NCBI GenBank assembly: GCA_949283905.1
Contig: CASDUB010000034.1
Coordinates: 1-7,753, forward strand
Reading direction: 5' to 3'
DNA: 7,753 bases
Origin: an uncultured Lachnospiraceae bacterium
GTDB taxonomy: Bacteria; Bacillota; Clostridia; Lachnospirales; Lachnospiraceae
How positions within the stretch are numbered: the stretch's first letter is position 1; each line of letters opens with the position of its first letter. The notes under the pieces were generated by a model. The model saw only the letters and a program-made list of their open reading frames with translations, ran no database searches and had not been told where the DNA came from. Of the stretch, positions 1-6,450 are shown piece after piece. The position numbers and the translations under genes are program-made.

Positions 1-1365
1 CCTGATAGAAAATGTAGTTCCTTCGTTTTCCACACTGCTGACACGTATTGCGCCTTTATGCATACTGATAGCGCTTTTTGCGATAGCCAGACCAAGACCT
101 GTTCCTCCGATCTCACGTGAATGACTTTTGTCAACACGGTAAAATCTGTCAAAAATACGCTCCTGTGCTTCGGCAGGAATTCCGATTCCCGAATCGGAAA
201 TCGTCAGATACATATACTGATGATCCGCATTTAATGTGATGCGCACCCATCCGCCCTCAGGTTTATTATATTTTATGGCATTTTCAGCAATATTTGTGAT
301 TATCTGAGTAAGTTTCGTCTCGTCAACTTCAGCTTCTACTTTCTTGAAGCTTTCAACAATCAGTTCAACATTTGCAAGATCGGCTATAGGTTTAAGACGT
401 TTTACCACAAGATCGATAAGATCGTTGATATTTGTCTTCTGTATATTAAGACCCTCGATATTTTTATCCATCGATACAAGAGAAAGAAGATCAGATATGA
501 TGGCGTTTTCTCTCGTAACCTCATTGGAAATATCTTTCATGAATTCTTTATACAGCTCTATATCCGCATCAGGATTCATCATAAGAGAATCTGCAAGAAC
601 TTTGATCGACGCCAGCGGGGTCTTCAGCTCGTGGGAGACATTTGAAACAAACTCCTGTCTGCTCTCCTCCATAGTGTTGACTTTATCTATAAGACGGTTA
701 AAAGCATCCGTTATCTGCTGCGTCTCATAATAATCATACACCGCAATAGGTTCCAGCTCCATAGCGTCTATGGCTGATGTGATCTTCTTAAACGGCCTTA
801 CGAGTATCCATGAAGCCCAAAGTCCCAGCACAACGATAAGTATTATTGTGATTCCCAATACTATTGTTTCATTTCGCTCCAGTATCTTGCTGATATTTGC
901 TATCTCTTTCGTCGAAAAACTTGTAAGCATAACTCCTATCACGTCGCTGTCAGGATCCTCTGACGAAGTGATTGTTACGGCCATTTCAACAATATTATTA
1001 GATGAATCATAATAACTGTATTCCGTACCGCCGAAACAGTCGATAACAATAGAAGAAAGCATATACTTGCCTTTGTCCTGATCAAAGGTGTCTTTGATGA
1101 TCTTGTAGTCTTCATCGACTATCAGAATACGTCCGCCGTAAACGCTTGTGATCATATCTATCCTTGCGTTTACGATCGCATTTGTCGGATTGTTCAGATA
1201 ATCAACCGATGCAAGCTGATTGGCAAGCATTATACACTGATTCTTAACGATCGCCGTTCTTGTCTGAACAGCCATATTTTCATAACTTCGCACAACGGCG
1301 CTGGATATCGATATGGCAGTCGCAATGCCGATAAAAAGCATTATGACGATTATCCTGAATCTCAA
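1..1365 (-). CDS. Sensor histidine kinase, HAMP type, C-terminus cut by window edge
   Basis: Membrane sensor kinase that should phosphorylate the response regulator encoded just upstream. Translating the minus strand from the TTG at 1365 gives 455 residues and no stop before the edge. In order: TM1 about residues 5-25; an extracytoplasmic domain of about 140 residues; TM2 about 168-189 (ending ASWILVRPF); HAMP linker; HisKA with SHELKTPL, phosphoacceptor H245 (codon 631-633); HATPase_c with N-box ENAIKYN (N362), G1 DSGIG (D391) and G2 GTGLGLAI (from G421). The last visible residues, GTTFSIR, are typical of the final strand, so only a few residues are missing. No PAS domain lies between HAMP and HisKA, unlike classical WalK. 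The start is uncertain: homology-like sequence (KKYSFFKTLRFR) extends upstream without an ATG. Options are TTG 1365, TTG 1419, GTG 1452, or ATG 1341, which would leave TM1 short and without basic residues. The ligand is unknown. Confidence 0.93.
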   Translation of the reverse strand, partial: MRFRIIVIMLFIGIATAISISSAVVRSYENMAVQTRTAIVKNQCIMLANQLASVDYLNNPTNAIVNARIDMITSVYGGRILIVDEDYKIIKDTFDQDKGKYMLSSIVIDCFGGTEYSYYDSSNNIVEMAVTITSSEDPDSDVIGVMLTSFSTKEIANISKILERNETIVLGITIILIVVLGLWASWILVRPFKKITSAIDAMELEPIAVYDYYETQQITDAFNRLIDKVNTMEESRQEFVSNVSHELKTPLASIKVLADSLMMNPDADIELYKEFMKDISNEVTRENAIISDLLSLVSMDKNIEGLNIQKTNINDLIDLVVKRLKPIADLANVELIVESFKKVEAEVDETKLTQIITNIAENAIKYNKPEGGWVRITLNADHQYMYLTISDSGIGIPAEAQERIFDRFYRVDKSHSREIGGTGLGLAIAKSAISMHKGAIRVSSVENEGTTFSIR

Positions 1366-1393
1366 TGTCTTGAAGAAAGAATACTTTTTTATT

Positions 1394-2083
1394 TTATTGC
1401 GCCTGGAAATAATAACCAACTCCCCACTTCGTATGAACGTATTTAGGCTCACCCGGTTTTTGTTCGATCTTCTCCCTGAGGCGTCTTATATGTACATCCA
1501 CAGTTCTGACATCTCCCGGGTAATCATCTCCCCAGATGATCTTTAAAAGCTGTTCCCTGCTGTAAACTTTATTCGGATGATCAGCAAGGATTTCAAGAAC
1601 ATCAAATTCCTTTGCGGTAAGATTTATCTCGGAATTATTTATAAATACTCTTCTGGAATCTCTGTCCAGATAAAAACCGTCAAATCTGATCTCATTTGAA
1701 GTATCCGATTCATCATTTGATTTCTTAGTTCTTCTTATGATAGCTTTGATCCTGGCTTTTACCTCAAGAATATTAAACGGTTTTGTGATATAATCATCCG
1801 CGCCGTATTCAAGACCCAATATTTTATCCATGTCTTCACCCTTTGCGGTAAGCATGATAATAGGAACAGACGAGAATTCTCTGATCTGCTGACATACAGT
1901 AAATCCGTCCATTTTCGGAAGCATCAGATCCAGCAGTATAATATCCACATTTTGCGTTCTGGCTAATTCCAAAGCTTCTTCTCCGTCATAAGCGCATACA
2001 ACTTCCATGCCATCCTGTTCAAGAGAAAAACGTATTCCCTTTACAATGAGTTTTTCATCATCAACGACCAGTACTCTTGCCAT
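1394..2083 (-). CDS. OmpR/PhoB-family response regulator (WalR/PhoP-like)
   Basis: Cytoplasmic transcription factor activated by phosphorylation, the partner of the adjacent kinase. The receiver domain (residues 1-120) has acidic pocket D8-D9, phosphoacceptor D52 in LLDLMLPKMDG, T79 in MLTAKGE and K101 in ITKPF. A winged-helix effector domain (about 130-229) has the recognition region RTVDVHIRRLREKIE and ends GVGYYF, closest in style to WalR/PhoP regulators. The ATG at 2083 gives 229 residues beginning MARVLVVDDEK and has GGAG six bases upstream. A TTG at 2095 would add MEND but would swallow this ribosome binding site, so I reject it. The gene starts 12 bases after the comEA-like stop, which suggests translational coupling. 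All key residues are present. The regulon cannot be read from the sequence. Confidence 0.95.
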   Translation of the reverse strand: MARVLVVDDEKLIVKGIRFSLEQDGMEVVCAYDGEEALELARTQNVDIILLDLMLPKMDGFTVCQQIREFSSVPIIMLTAKGEDMDKILGLEYGADDYITKPFNILEVKARIKAIIRRTKKSNDESDTSNEIRFDGFYLDRDSRRVFINNSEINLTAKEFDVLEILADHPNKVYSREQLLKIIWGDDYPGDVRTVDVHIRRLREKIEQKPGEPKYVHTKWGVGYYFQAQ

Positions 2084-2095
2084 ATCATTCTCCAA

Positions 2096-2719
2096 TCAGA
2101 CTTCAATATAATCTTTGATTTTTTCAAACATCTTCTCTTTGATTCCGCTGATATTCATTATATCCTCAATAGAATCAAATCGTCCATGTTCATTTCTGTA
2201 GTTGATTATCTCGTCGGCTCTTGATTCTCCTATGCCCGGCAGTTCCATAAGCGCGTCTTTATCGGCGGTGTTTATGTTGATCTTACCATTGCCGGAGGTG
2301 TCGGACACTGCATTATCGGAAGACGGAATCTCTTCACCCAATTCGTAAACTATGATTTCCTGTCCGTCGGTAAGTATCTGCGCCTGATTGACGCTTCTTT
2401 CGTCTGCGTTTTCAAGCAGACCTCCGGCAGCTTCTATCGCCTGAAACAGCCTGCTTTCCATGGGAAGCTCATATACGCCGGGATTCTTAACTGCGCCGCA
2501 TATGTATACGTAAATTGTTTTATCGTCATCATTTGCAGAATCCGATTCATCGGCTTTTTCAGTTTGTGCCTGAGCTTCATCTGTTTCCCGTGAACTCTCT
2601 TCCGATATAACGGATGATAATTCATCAGCTGATGATGAAATTTCGTATACAGTTTCATTGCCGCCGCATCCGGCAAGAAAAACCATTAACGACAAGATAA
2701 TGATTGATATTTTTTTCAT
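2096..2719 (-). CDS. comEA: ComEA-like lipoprotein: SLBB plus helix-hairpin-helix DNA-binding domains
   Basis: ComEA proteins bind double-stranded DNA on the outer face of the membrane and deliver it to the ComEC channel during transformation. The 207-residue product begins with a lipoprotein signal peptide (MKKISIIILSLMVF) and lipobox LAGC with the lipidated Cys at 18. An acidic, Ser-rich, low-complexity linker follows (about 22-67), then an SLBB-type domain (about 69-125; YVYICGAVKNPGVYEL) and a C-terminal ComEA HhH domain (147-207) with hairpins LPGIGES and ISGIKEK. Classical Bacillus ComEA is anchored by a transmembrane helix; here a lipid anchor replaces it. The start is supported by GGAG eight bases upstream. 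No comEC/comEB is adjacent; instead it leads a two-component operon. A competence role is inferred from the family; other HhH/SLBB cell-surface roles are possible. Confidence 0.88.
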   Translation of the reverse strand: MKKISIIILSLMVFLAGCGGNETVYEISSSADELSSVISEESSRETDEAQAQTEKADESDSANDDDKTIYVYICGAVKNPGVYELPMESRLFQAIEAAGGLLENADERSVNQAQILTDGQEIIVYELGEEIPSSDNAVSDTSGNGKININTADKDALMELPGIGESRADEIINYRNEHGRFDSIEDIMNISGIKEKMFEKIKDYIEV

Positions 2720-2747
2720 TGTCTGGTCTCCAAATTATATCCAGACA
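2720..2747 (-). repeat. Inverted repeat around the comEA ribosome binding site
   Basis: TGTCTGG and CCAGACA are perfect 7-bp arms (2741-2747 and 2720-2726) separated by 14 bases. The loop carries the GGAG ribosome binding site (2731-2728), and the repeat ends directly at the start codon. In RNA it would fill almost the whole predicted leader. It could be a translation-control hairpin or a protein operator in DNA. Confidence 0.5.
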
Positions 2748-2759
2748 TTCATCATTAAT

Positions 2760-2788
2760 ATTTTACTAAACTTTTAACAAAGTTGCAA
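2760..2788 (-). promoter_or_regulatory. Candidate sigma-A promoter for the comEA-like/two-component operon
   Basis: Read on the minus strand: -35 TTGCAA (2788-2783), a 17-bp spacer, then -10 TAAAAT (2765-2760). The transcript would start near 2753 and leave a leader of about 34 bases. The spacer contains a 6-bp inverted repeat, AACTTT/AAAGTT (2769-2774 and 2779-2784). Confidence 0.55.
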
Positions 2789-2892
2789 TACTGTTACAAT
2801 TTTAAGCATTTTAATATTTATACATTAATTTTGCATAATATTCATATTTATTCACGTTTTAATACATATATAGAAAAAATATAAAGTTTTTC

Positions 2893-2921
2893 TTGCATAT
2901 TTGCATAAATCGGTGTATAGT
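2893..2921 (+). promoter_or_regulatory. Likely sigma-A promoter of argG
   Basis: -35 TTGCAT (2893-2898), an exact 17-bp spacer, and -10 TATAGT (2916-2921). Transcription would start near 2928, giving a leader of about 58 bases that contains the hairpin at 2945-2968. Confidence 0.65.
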
Positions 2922-2944
2922 AGCGATTGTTCAAATTAATAAAC

Positions 2945-2969
2945 AAAACCGTTAAATTTTACGGTTTTT
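2945..2969 (+). promoter_or_regulatory. Leader hairpin with short U-run before argG
   Basis: AAAACCGT (2945-2952) pairs perfectly with ACGGTTTT (2961-2968) across an 8-base loop, and five Ts (2965-2969) close and follow the stem. It ends two bases before the strong CAGGAGG ribosome binding site (2971-2977). It could act as a weak attenuator, an mRNA stabiliser or a protein-binding palindrome; the stem is A-U rich and only moderately stable. Confidence 0.45.
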
Positions 2970-2985
2970 ACAGGAGGAATATTTC

Positions 2986-4212
2986 ATGAAAGAAAAAGTA
3001 GTTCTTGCCTACTCAGGCGGACTTGATACAACCGCGGTTATTCCATGGTTAAAAGAAACATTTGATTATGACGTTATCTGCTGCTGCGTTAACTGCGGAC
3101 AGGGAAACGAGCTTGACGGACTTTCTGAAAGAGCAAAACTTTCAGGCGCTTCAAAGCTCTACATAGAAGATATCATCGATGACTTCTGCGATAACTTTAT
3201 TGTTCCGTGCGTACAGGCAGGAGCCGTATACGAACATTCTTACCTTCTCGGAACTTCAATGGCACGTCCTGCTATCGTTAAGAAGCTTGTTGAGATCGCT
3301 CGTAAAGAAGGTGCTTCAGCTATCTGCCACGGAGCAACAGGAAAAGGAAACGACCAGATCCGTTTTGAGCTCGGTATCAAAGCTCTCGCTCCTGATCTTA
3401 AGATCATCGCTCCATGGCGTATGACGGATCTCTGGAAAATGGATTCCCGTGAAGCTGAAATGGCTTACTGCGAAGCCCACGGCATTCACCTTCCGTTCAA
3501 AGCCGATTCAAGCTACAGCCGTGACAGAAACCTCTGGCATATCAGCCATGAAGGCCTTGAACTTGAAGATCCTTCAAACGCTCCAAACTACAAACATATG
3601 CTTGTGCTTGGAGTAACTCCTCAGGATGCTCCCGACAAAGAAGAAGAAGTAACTCTTGTTTTCGAAAAAGGCGTTCCCGTTAAATTAAACGGAAAATCAA
3701 TGAAAGTTTCAGAGATCATCTCCGAGCTCAATACAATAGGCGGAAGAAACGGAATCGGTATCGTTGATATCGTTGAAAATCGTGTTGTCGGTATGAAATC
3801 ACGAGGAGTATATGAAACTCCGGGCGGAACGATCCTTATGGCTGCTCATGATCAGCTCGAGGAACTCTGCCTTGACCGCGACACTATGGAAACAAAGAAA
3901 AAACTCGGAAGCCAGTTTGCTCAGGTGGTTTACGAAGGAAAATGGTTCACTCCGTTAAGAGAAGCACTTCAGGCATTTGTTGAATCAACACAGACATATG
4001 TTTCGGGCGAAGTTAAAATGAAACTCTACAAAGGAAACATAATCAAAAACGGTACGACTTCACCATATTCTCTTTACAGTGAATCACTTGCTTCATTTAC
4101 AACAGGCGATATGTACGACCATAACGACGCGACAGGATTTATCACTCTGTTCGGTCTTCCTCTTAAAGTTCGTGCTCTCACACTTCAAAATATTGAGAAA
4201 AAAGACAAATAA
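2986..4212 (+). CDS. argG: Argininosuccinate synthase
   Basis: Cytoplasmic enzyme joining citrulline and aspartate with ATP (giving AMP and pyrophosphate) to form argininosuccinate, the penultimate step of arginine synthesis. The 408 residues match the usual 400-410 of the family. Visible motifs: N-type ATP pyrophosphatase P-loop AYSGGLDTT (8-16); the family signature GATGKGNDQIRFE starting at G116; SYSRDRNLWHISHEG from S176 followed by LEDPSNAP; and the C-terminal VKLYKGN-like strand (MKLYKGNIIKNG). The start is fixed by AGGAGG with proper spacing to ATG 2986. It stands alone: argH is not downstream, and a terminator follows within 60 bases, so the next pathway gene must lie elsewhere. Regulation by ArgR is expected for the family, but the possible boxes upstream are weak. 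Confidence 0.98.
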   Translation: MKEKVVLAYSGGLDTTAVIPWLKETFDYDVICCCVNCGQGNELDGLSERAKLSGASKLYIEDIIDDFCDNFIVPCVQAGAVYEHSYLLGTSMARPAIVKKLVEIARKEGASAICHGATGKGNDQIRFELGIKALAPDLKIIAPWRMTDLWKMDSREAEMAYCEAHGIHLPFKADSSYSRDRNLWHISHEGLELEDPSNAPNYKHMLVLGVTPQDAPDKEEEVTLVFEKGVPVKLNGKSMKVSEIISELNTIGGRNGIGIVDIVENRVVGMKSRGVYETPGGTILMAAHDQLEELCLDRDTMETKKKLGSQFAQVVYEGKWFTPLREALQAFVESTQTYVSGEVKMKLYKGNIIKNGTTSPYSLYSESLASFTTGDMYDHNDATGFITLFGLPLKVRALTLQNIEKKDK

Positions 4213-4244
4213 TAAGGCAAAAACATTTAAAATATGCTATGATT

Positions 4245-4270
4245 CAGGCAGCCTGTCGGCTGCCTGTTTT
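4245..4270 (+). terminator. Intrinsic terminator after argG
   Basis: A perfect 9-bp GC-rich stem, CAGGCAGCC (4245-4253) with GGCTGCCTG (4258-4266), a four-base loop TGTC, and a TTTTCTT tail. It lies 33 bases after the argG stop and separates argG from the next unit. Confidence 0.9.
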
Positions 4271-4341
4271 CTTGTGATAACAGGATCAATATTTCAATTG
4301 GTCTTAAATAATAAAACGAAACCAAAAAAGGAGATACAACA

Positions 4342-5832
4342 ATGCCTGTATTTGATTTTAACGCAGTTTCCGAAGAAGAAAAAAAAGACGCGGTATGTAC
4401 TTATAACGCTTTTAATTCGGATCTCGATTATTCAGACAAAGATCATCCTATACTCGTATTGGATAATAAAAACAATAAATGGGAACACCATTCAAAGGGT
4501 CTGTTCCAAAATCCCGATATACGAACATGTTTTATGTTTTCAGACGCCGAAGGACACTCGGACGCCGATATAATCAGGATTGACTCCCGCTTCGTCAGTC
4601 TGATCAAATGGCTCGGAGAAAGCCATATAAAAGTTCTTCTTTCAGGTATAAATACCGAAGAAGGATACGCCGTATACAAGATACGCGAACTTGCCCAGGG
4701 AAACGGCACGAAGCTTTCGGCTGAAGACGGATTCCTTCAGTACATGATAAAACGGCTTTTTGCCAGCGAGCCTCCGGCTGATACTGAAGTTGACGACGAA
4801 AACGAAGATTCTCTAGATGAGATGAAACTCACAAGTATTCAGAGCATAACTGATTTTATGACTTGTGCCGGTAAAACTCTTCCCGACAACATACGTACAT
4901 GGGCAAGAAGAAATCTTGCCGTGGCTAAATCCCATGAAGTAACTCAGGAAGAGCGCAGACACGCCCAGAGAGCTTTGTCCGTAATGATGAACATCCAGTG
5001 GAAAAACGACTATTTCCCATCTATCGACCCGGTAGAAGCCCGCAGAATTCTTGACGAAGAGCTCTACGGAATGGAAAAAGTCAAACAAAGGATCATTGAG
5101 ACTATAATCCAGATCAACAGAACACATACCCTCCCTGCATACGGAATACTCCTTGTAGGACCGGCAGGAACAGGAAAATCCCAGCTTTCATACGCCGTAG
5201 CAAGAATTCTTAAACTTCCTTGGACAACCCTCGATATGAGTTCAATAAACGACGCTGAACAGCTTACCGGAAGCTCCCGTATCTATTCAAACGCCAAACC
5301 GGGAATAATAATGGAAGCCTTTTCTATGGCAGGCGAATCAAACCTCGTCTTTATCATCAACGAGCTCGACAAAGCGGCGAATGTAAAAAGCAGCGGCGGA
5401 AATCCGGCAGACGTACTTTTAACTCTTCTTGACAATCTCGGATTTACCGACAATTACATTGAATGTATGATCCCGACTATGGGCGTTTATCCTATAGCTA
5501 CAGCAAACGACAAAGATATGATAAGCAAACCGCTTCTTTCCCGTTTTGCAGTTATAGAACTTCCTGATTATACGCCTGAAGAGAAAAAAGAAATATTTGT
5601 ACGCTTCTCTCTTCCAAAGATACTTAAGAAAATGGGACTTTTCGAAAATGAATGCCGTATCACCGATGACGGTCTTGACGAAATCATTCATCAGTTTGAA
5701 GGAACGACAGGAATACGAGATCTTGAACAGGCTGCCGAACATATCGCTGCAAACGCACTGTATCGAATCGAAGTAGATAAAGCCAAAAGTGTAGAATATA
5801 ACAGAGAAATGATAAAAGAACTCTTCTCTTAA
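4342..5832 (+). CDS. Lon-like AAA+ ATPase without protease domain, Walker B Asp-to-Asn
   Basis: A 496-residue cytoplasmic protein. Residues 1-142 are a domain I do not recognise. An acidic linker follows (about 143-160, DTEVDDENED), then a helical stretch (165-225), then a Lon-type AAA+ module beginning ARRILDEELYGMEKVKQRI (233-251). Walker A is GPAGTGKS (273-280). The pore-loop region TGSSRIYSNAKPG (309-321) keeps the aromatic Tyr. Walker B is VFIINELDKA, with N340 where Lon has Asp; the catalytic Glu341 is kept. Sensor 1 is ATAND (N389), the arginine finger is PLLSR (R401) and sensor 2 is TGIRDLE (R459). The chain ends after the small AAA+ subdomain, so the Ser-Lys protease domain is absent. 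ATG 4342 has AAGGAG eight bases upstream. I see no clear promoter in 4271-4341. It probably remodels or binds protein substrates; hydrolysis may be slow because of N340. Confidence 0.85.
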   Translation: MPVFDFNAVSEEEKKDAVCTYNAFNSDLDYSDKDHPILVLDNKNNKWEHHSKGLFQNPDIRTCFMFSDAEGHSDADIIRIDSRFVSLIKWLGESHIKVLLSGINTEEGYAVYKIRELAQGNGTKLSAEDGFLQYMIKRLFASEPPADTEVDDENEDSLDEMKLTSIQSITDFMTCAGKTLPDNIRTWARRNLAVAKSHEVTQEERRHAQRALSVMMNIQWKNDYFPSIDPVEARRILDEELYGMEKVKQRIIETIIQINRTHTLPAYGILLVGPAGTGKSQLSYAVARILKLPWTTLDMSSINDAEQLTGSSRIYSNAKPGIIMEAFSMAGESNLVFIINELDKAANVKSSGGNPADVLLTLLDNLGFTDNYIECMIPTMGVYPIATANDKDMISKPLLSRFAVIELPDYTPEEKKEIFVRFSLPKILKKMGLFENECRITDDGLDEIIHQFEGTTGIRDLEQAAEHIAANALYRIEVDKAKSVEYNREMIKELFS

Positions 5833-5858
5833 TGCTAAAGAACAGGAAGGATAAATTA

Positions 5859-6341
5859 ATGTCAGATAATAATTCAAAAAAAATTCTTTCTACTGTTGCG
5901 GGGCACGATATAACGGAAGAAGAATTAAACGAACATATCGCCGCTCTTCCGCCTGAACAGAGAGACTACAGCAACAGAGAAATGCTTCAAAAATATGTTC
6001 TTTCACAAATCGAATCAGCTTATCTTTTTGAGCAGCTGGCTATAGAACAGAATCTTGAAGATACTGAAGAATACAAACTTCTGATAGCTGAATCAAGACG
6101 TGAAATACTCTCTCAGCTCGCCATAAAAAAACTCTTTGAAGAAAACGCGGCTACAGATGAAGAAGCCCTTGACTTCTATAAAAAACATCCGAATTTCTTT
6201 GTAAAACGCGAAGGAGCAGAGAAAAAACTCAAAGATTTTGATGAAGTTTCAGACGAGATCAAAGCAAAGATCTCGCAGGTAAAACAGAATAATGTCTACC
6301 AAAAAGAACTTAGCAGACTTAAAGAAAAATACAAAAAATAA
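5859..6341 (+). CDS. SurA/PrsA-like chaperone flanks lacking the parvulin isomerase domain
   Basis: A 160-residue protein without signal peptide or membrane segment. Residues 9-114 resemble the N-terminal helical part of cytoplasmic parvulin-type peptidyl-prolyl isomerases (STVAGHDITEEELNEHI, then long helices to EALDFYKKHPNFF). Residues 125-160 (FDEVSDEIKAKISQ to the Lys-rich end) resemble the helix that normally follows the isomerase domain. The roughly 90-residue isomerase domain expected between them is missing, with only a 10-residue Lys/Glu-rich joint left. The reading frame is intact, so this is a clean domain loss. ATG 5859 is preferred because AGGAAGG lies seven bases upstream. An alternative ATG at 5832 overlaps the AAA+ stop (TAATG) and would add nine residues. 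By family analogy (the SurA core binds clients without its isomerase domains) it may be a holdase or adaptor for the AAA+ protein. Confidence 0.75.
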   Translation: MSDNNSKKILSTVAGHDITEEELNEHIAALPPEQRDYSNREMLQKYVLSQIESAYLFEQLAIEQNLEDTEEYKLLIAESRREILSQLAIKKLFEENAATDEEALDFYKKHPNFFVKREGAEKKLKDFDEVSDEIKAKISQVKQNNVYQKELSRLKEKYKK

Positions 6342-6377
6342 AATTTAATATTTTAACAGATACATTTCCTAATGTAG

Positions 6378-6421
6378 CGCAGCGGCGGAAATTGATGTGA
6401 AAATCAATTTCCGCCGCTGTG
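6378..6421. repeat. Very strong palindrome between convergent genes, possible bidirectional terminator
   Basis: Arms 6378-6396 and 6403-6421 form a 19-bp stem (one G-U wobble, inner 16 bp perfect) with a 6-base loop GTGAAA. It sits between the chaperone-like gene and the oxidoreductase gene, which face each other. Neither side has a T-run, so it is not a textbook intrinsic terminator; it may block 3' exonucleases or stop transcription together with Rho. A small 6-bp inverted repeat, TACATT/AATGTA (6361-6376), touches its left side. Confidence 0.7.
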
Positions 6422-6450
6422 GTAATATTTATGCAACTATTTTAATTAAA

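Larger units (their letters stand above)
2748..2985. other. Divergent AT-rich intergenic region between comEA-like gene and argG
   Basis: No coding frame is convincing here. It holds the two opposing promoters, the argG leader hairpin, three copies of TTGCATA (2831-2837, 2893-2899, 2901-2907) and an imperfect palindrome TGCATAATATTCA (2832-2844) next to TTCAT-ATTT-ATTCA (2841-2854). The last two loosely resemble ArgR boxes (consensus halves TGAAT and ATTCA). Confidence 0.5.

Noticed and set aside
2084..2095. TTG start at 2095 for the response regulator (adds MEND)
   Set aside because: It would place the GGAG ribosome binding site inside the gene, and the receiver domain begins naturally at ATG 2083.
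2734..2739. Perfect TATAAT on the minus strand before comEA
   Set aside because: Transcription would start at or within the ribosome binding site, and no -35 lies at 16-18 bp; the TTGCAA/TAAAAT pair upstream is better.
2775..2799. Two WalR-like half sites (TGTAAC and TGTTAA, minus strand) suggesting autoregulation
   Set aside because: They are separated by 13 bases, not the 5 expected for a WalR box, in an AT-rich region where such hexamers are common.
4271..4341. Promoter for the AAA+ gene (TTGTGA at 4272 or A/T-rich hexamers near 4305)
   Set aside because: No pair of -35 and -10 elements has acceptable spacing; only the ribosome binding site AAGGAG is convincing.
4079..4573. Plus-strand open frame spanning the end of argG and the start of the AAA+ gene
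   Set aside because: It crosses the argG terminator, has low-complexity Lys/Ile-rich translation and no ribosome binding site; it is a shadow of two well-supported genes.
6115..6260. Possible frameshift hiding an isomerase domain in the chaperone-like gene
   Set aside because: The frame is continuous and there are only about 30 bases between the two flanking parts, so no domain could be hidden in another frame.
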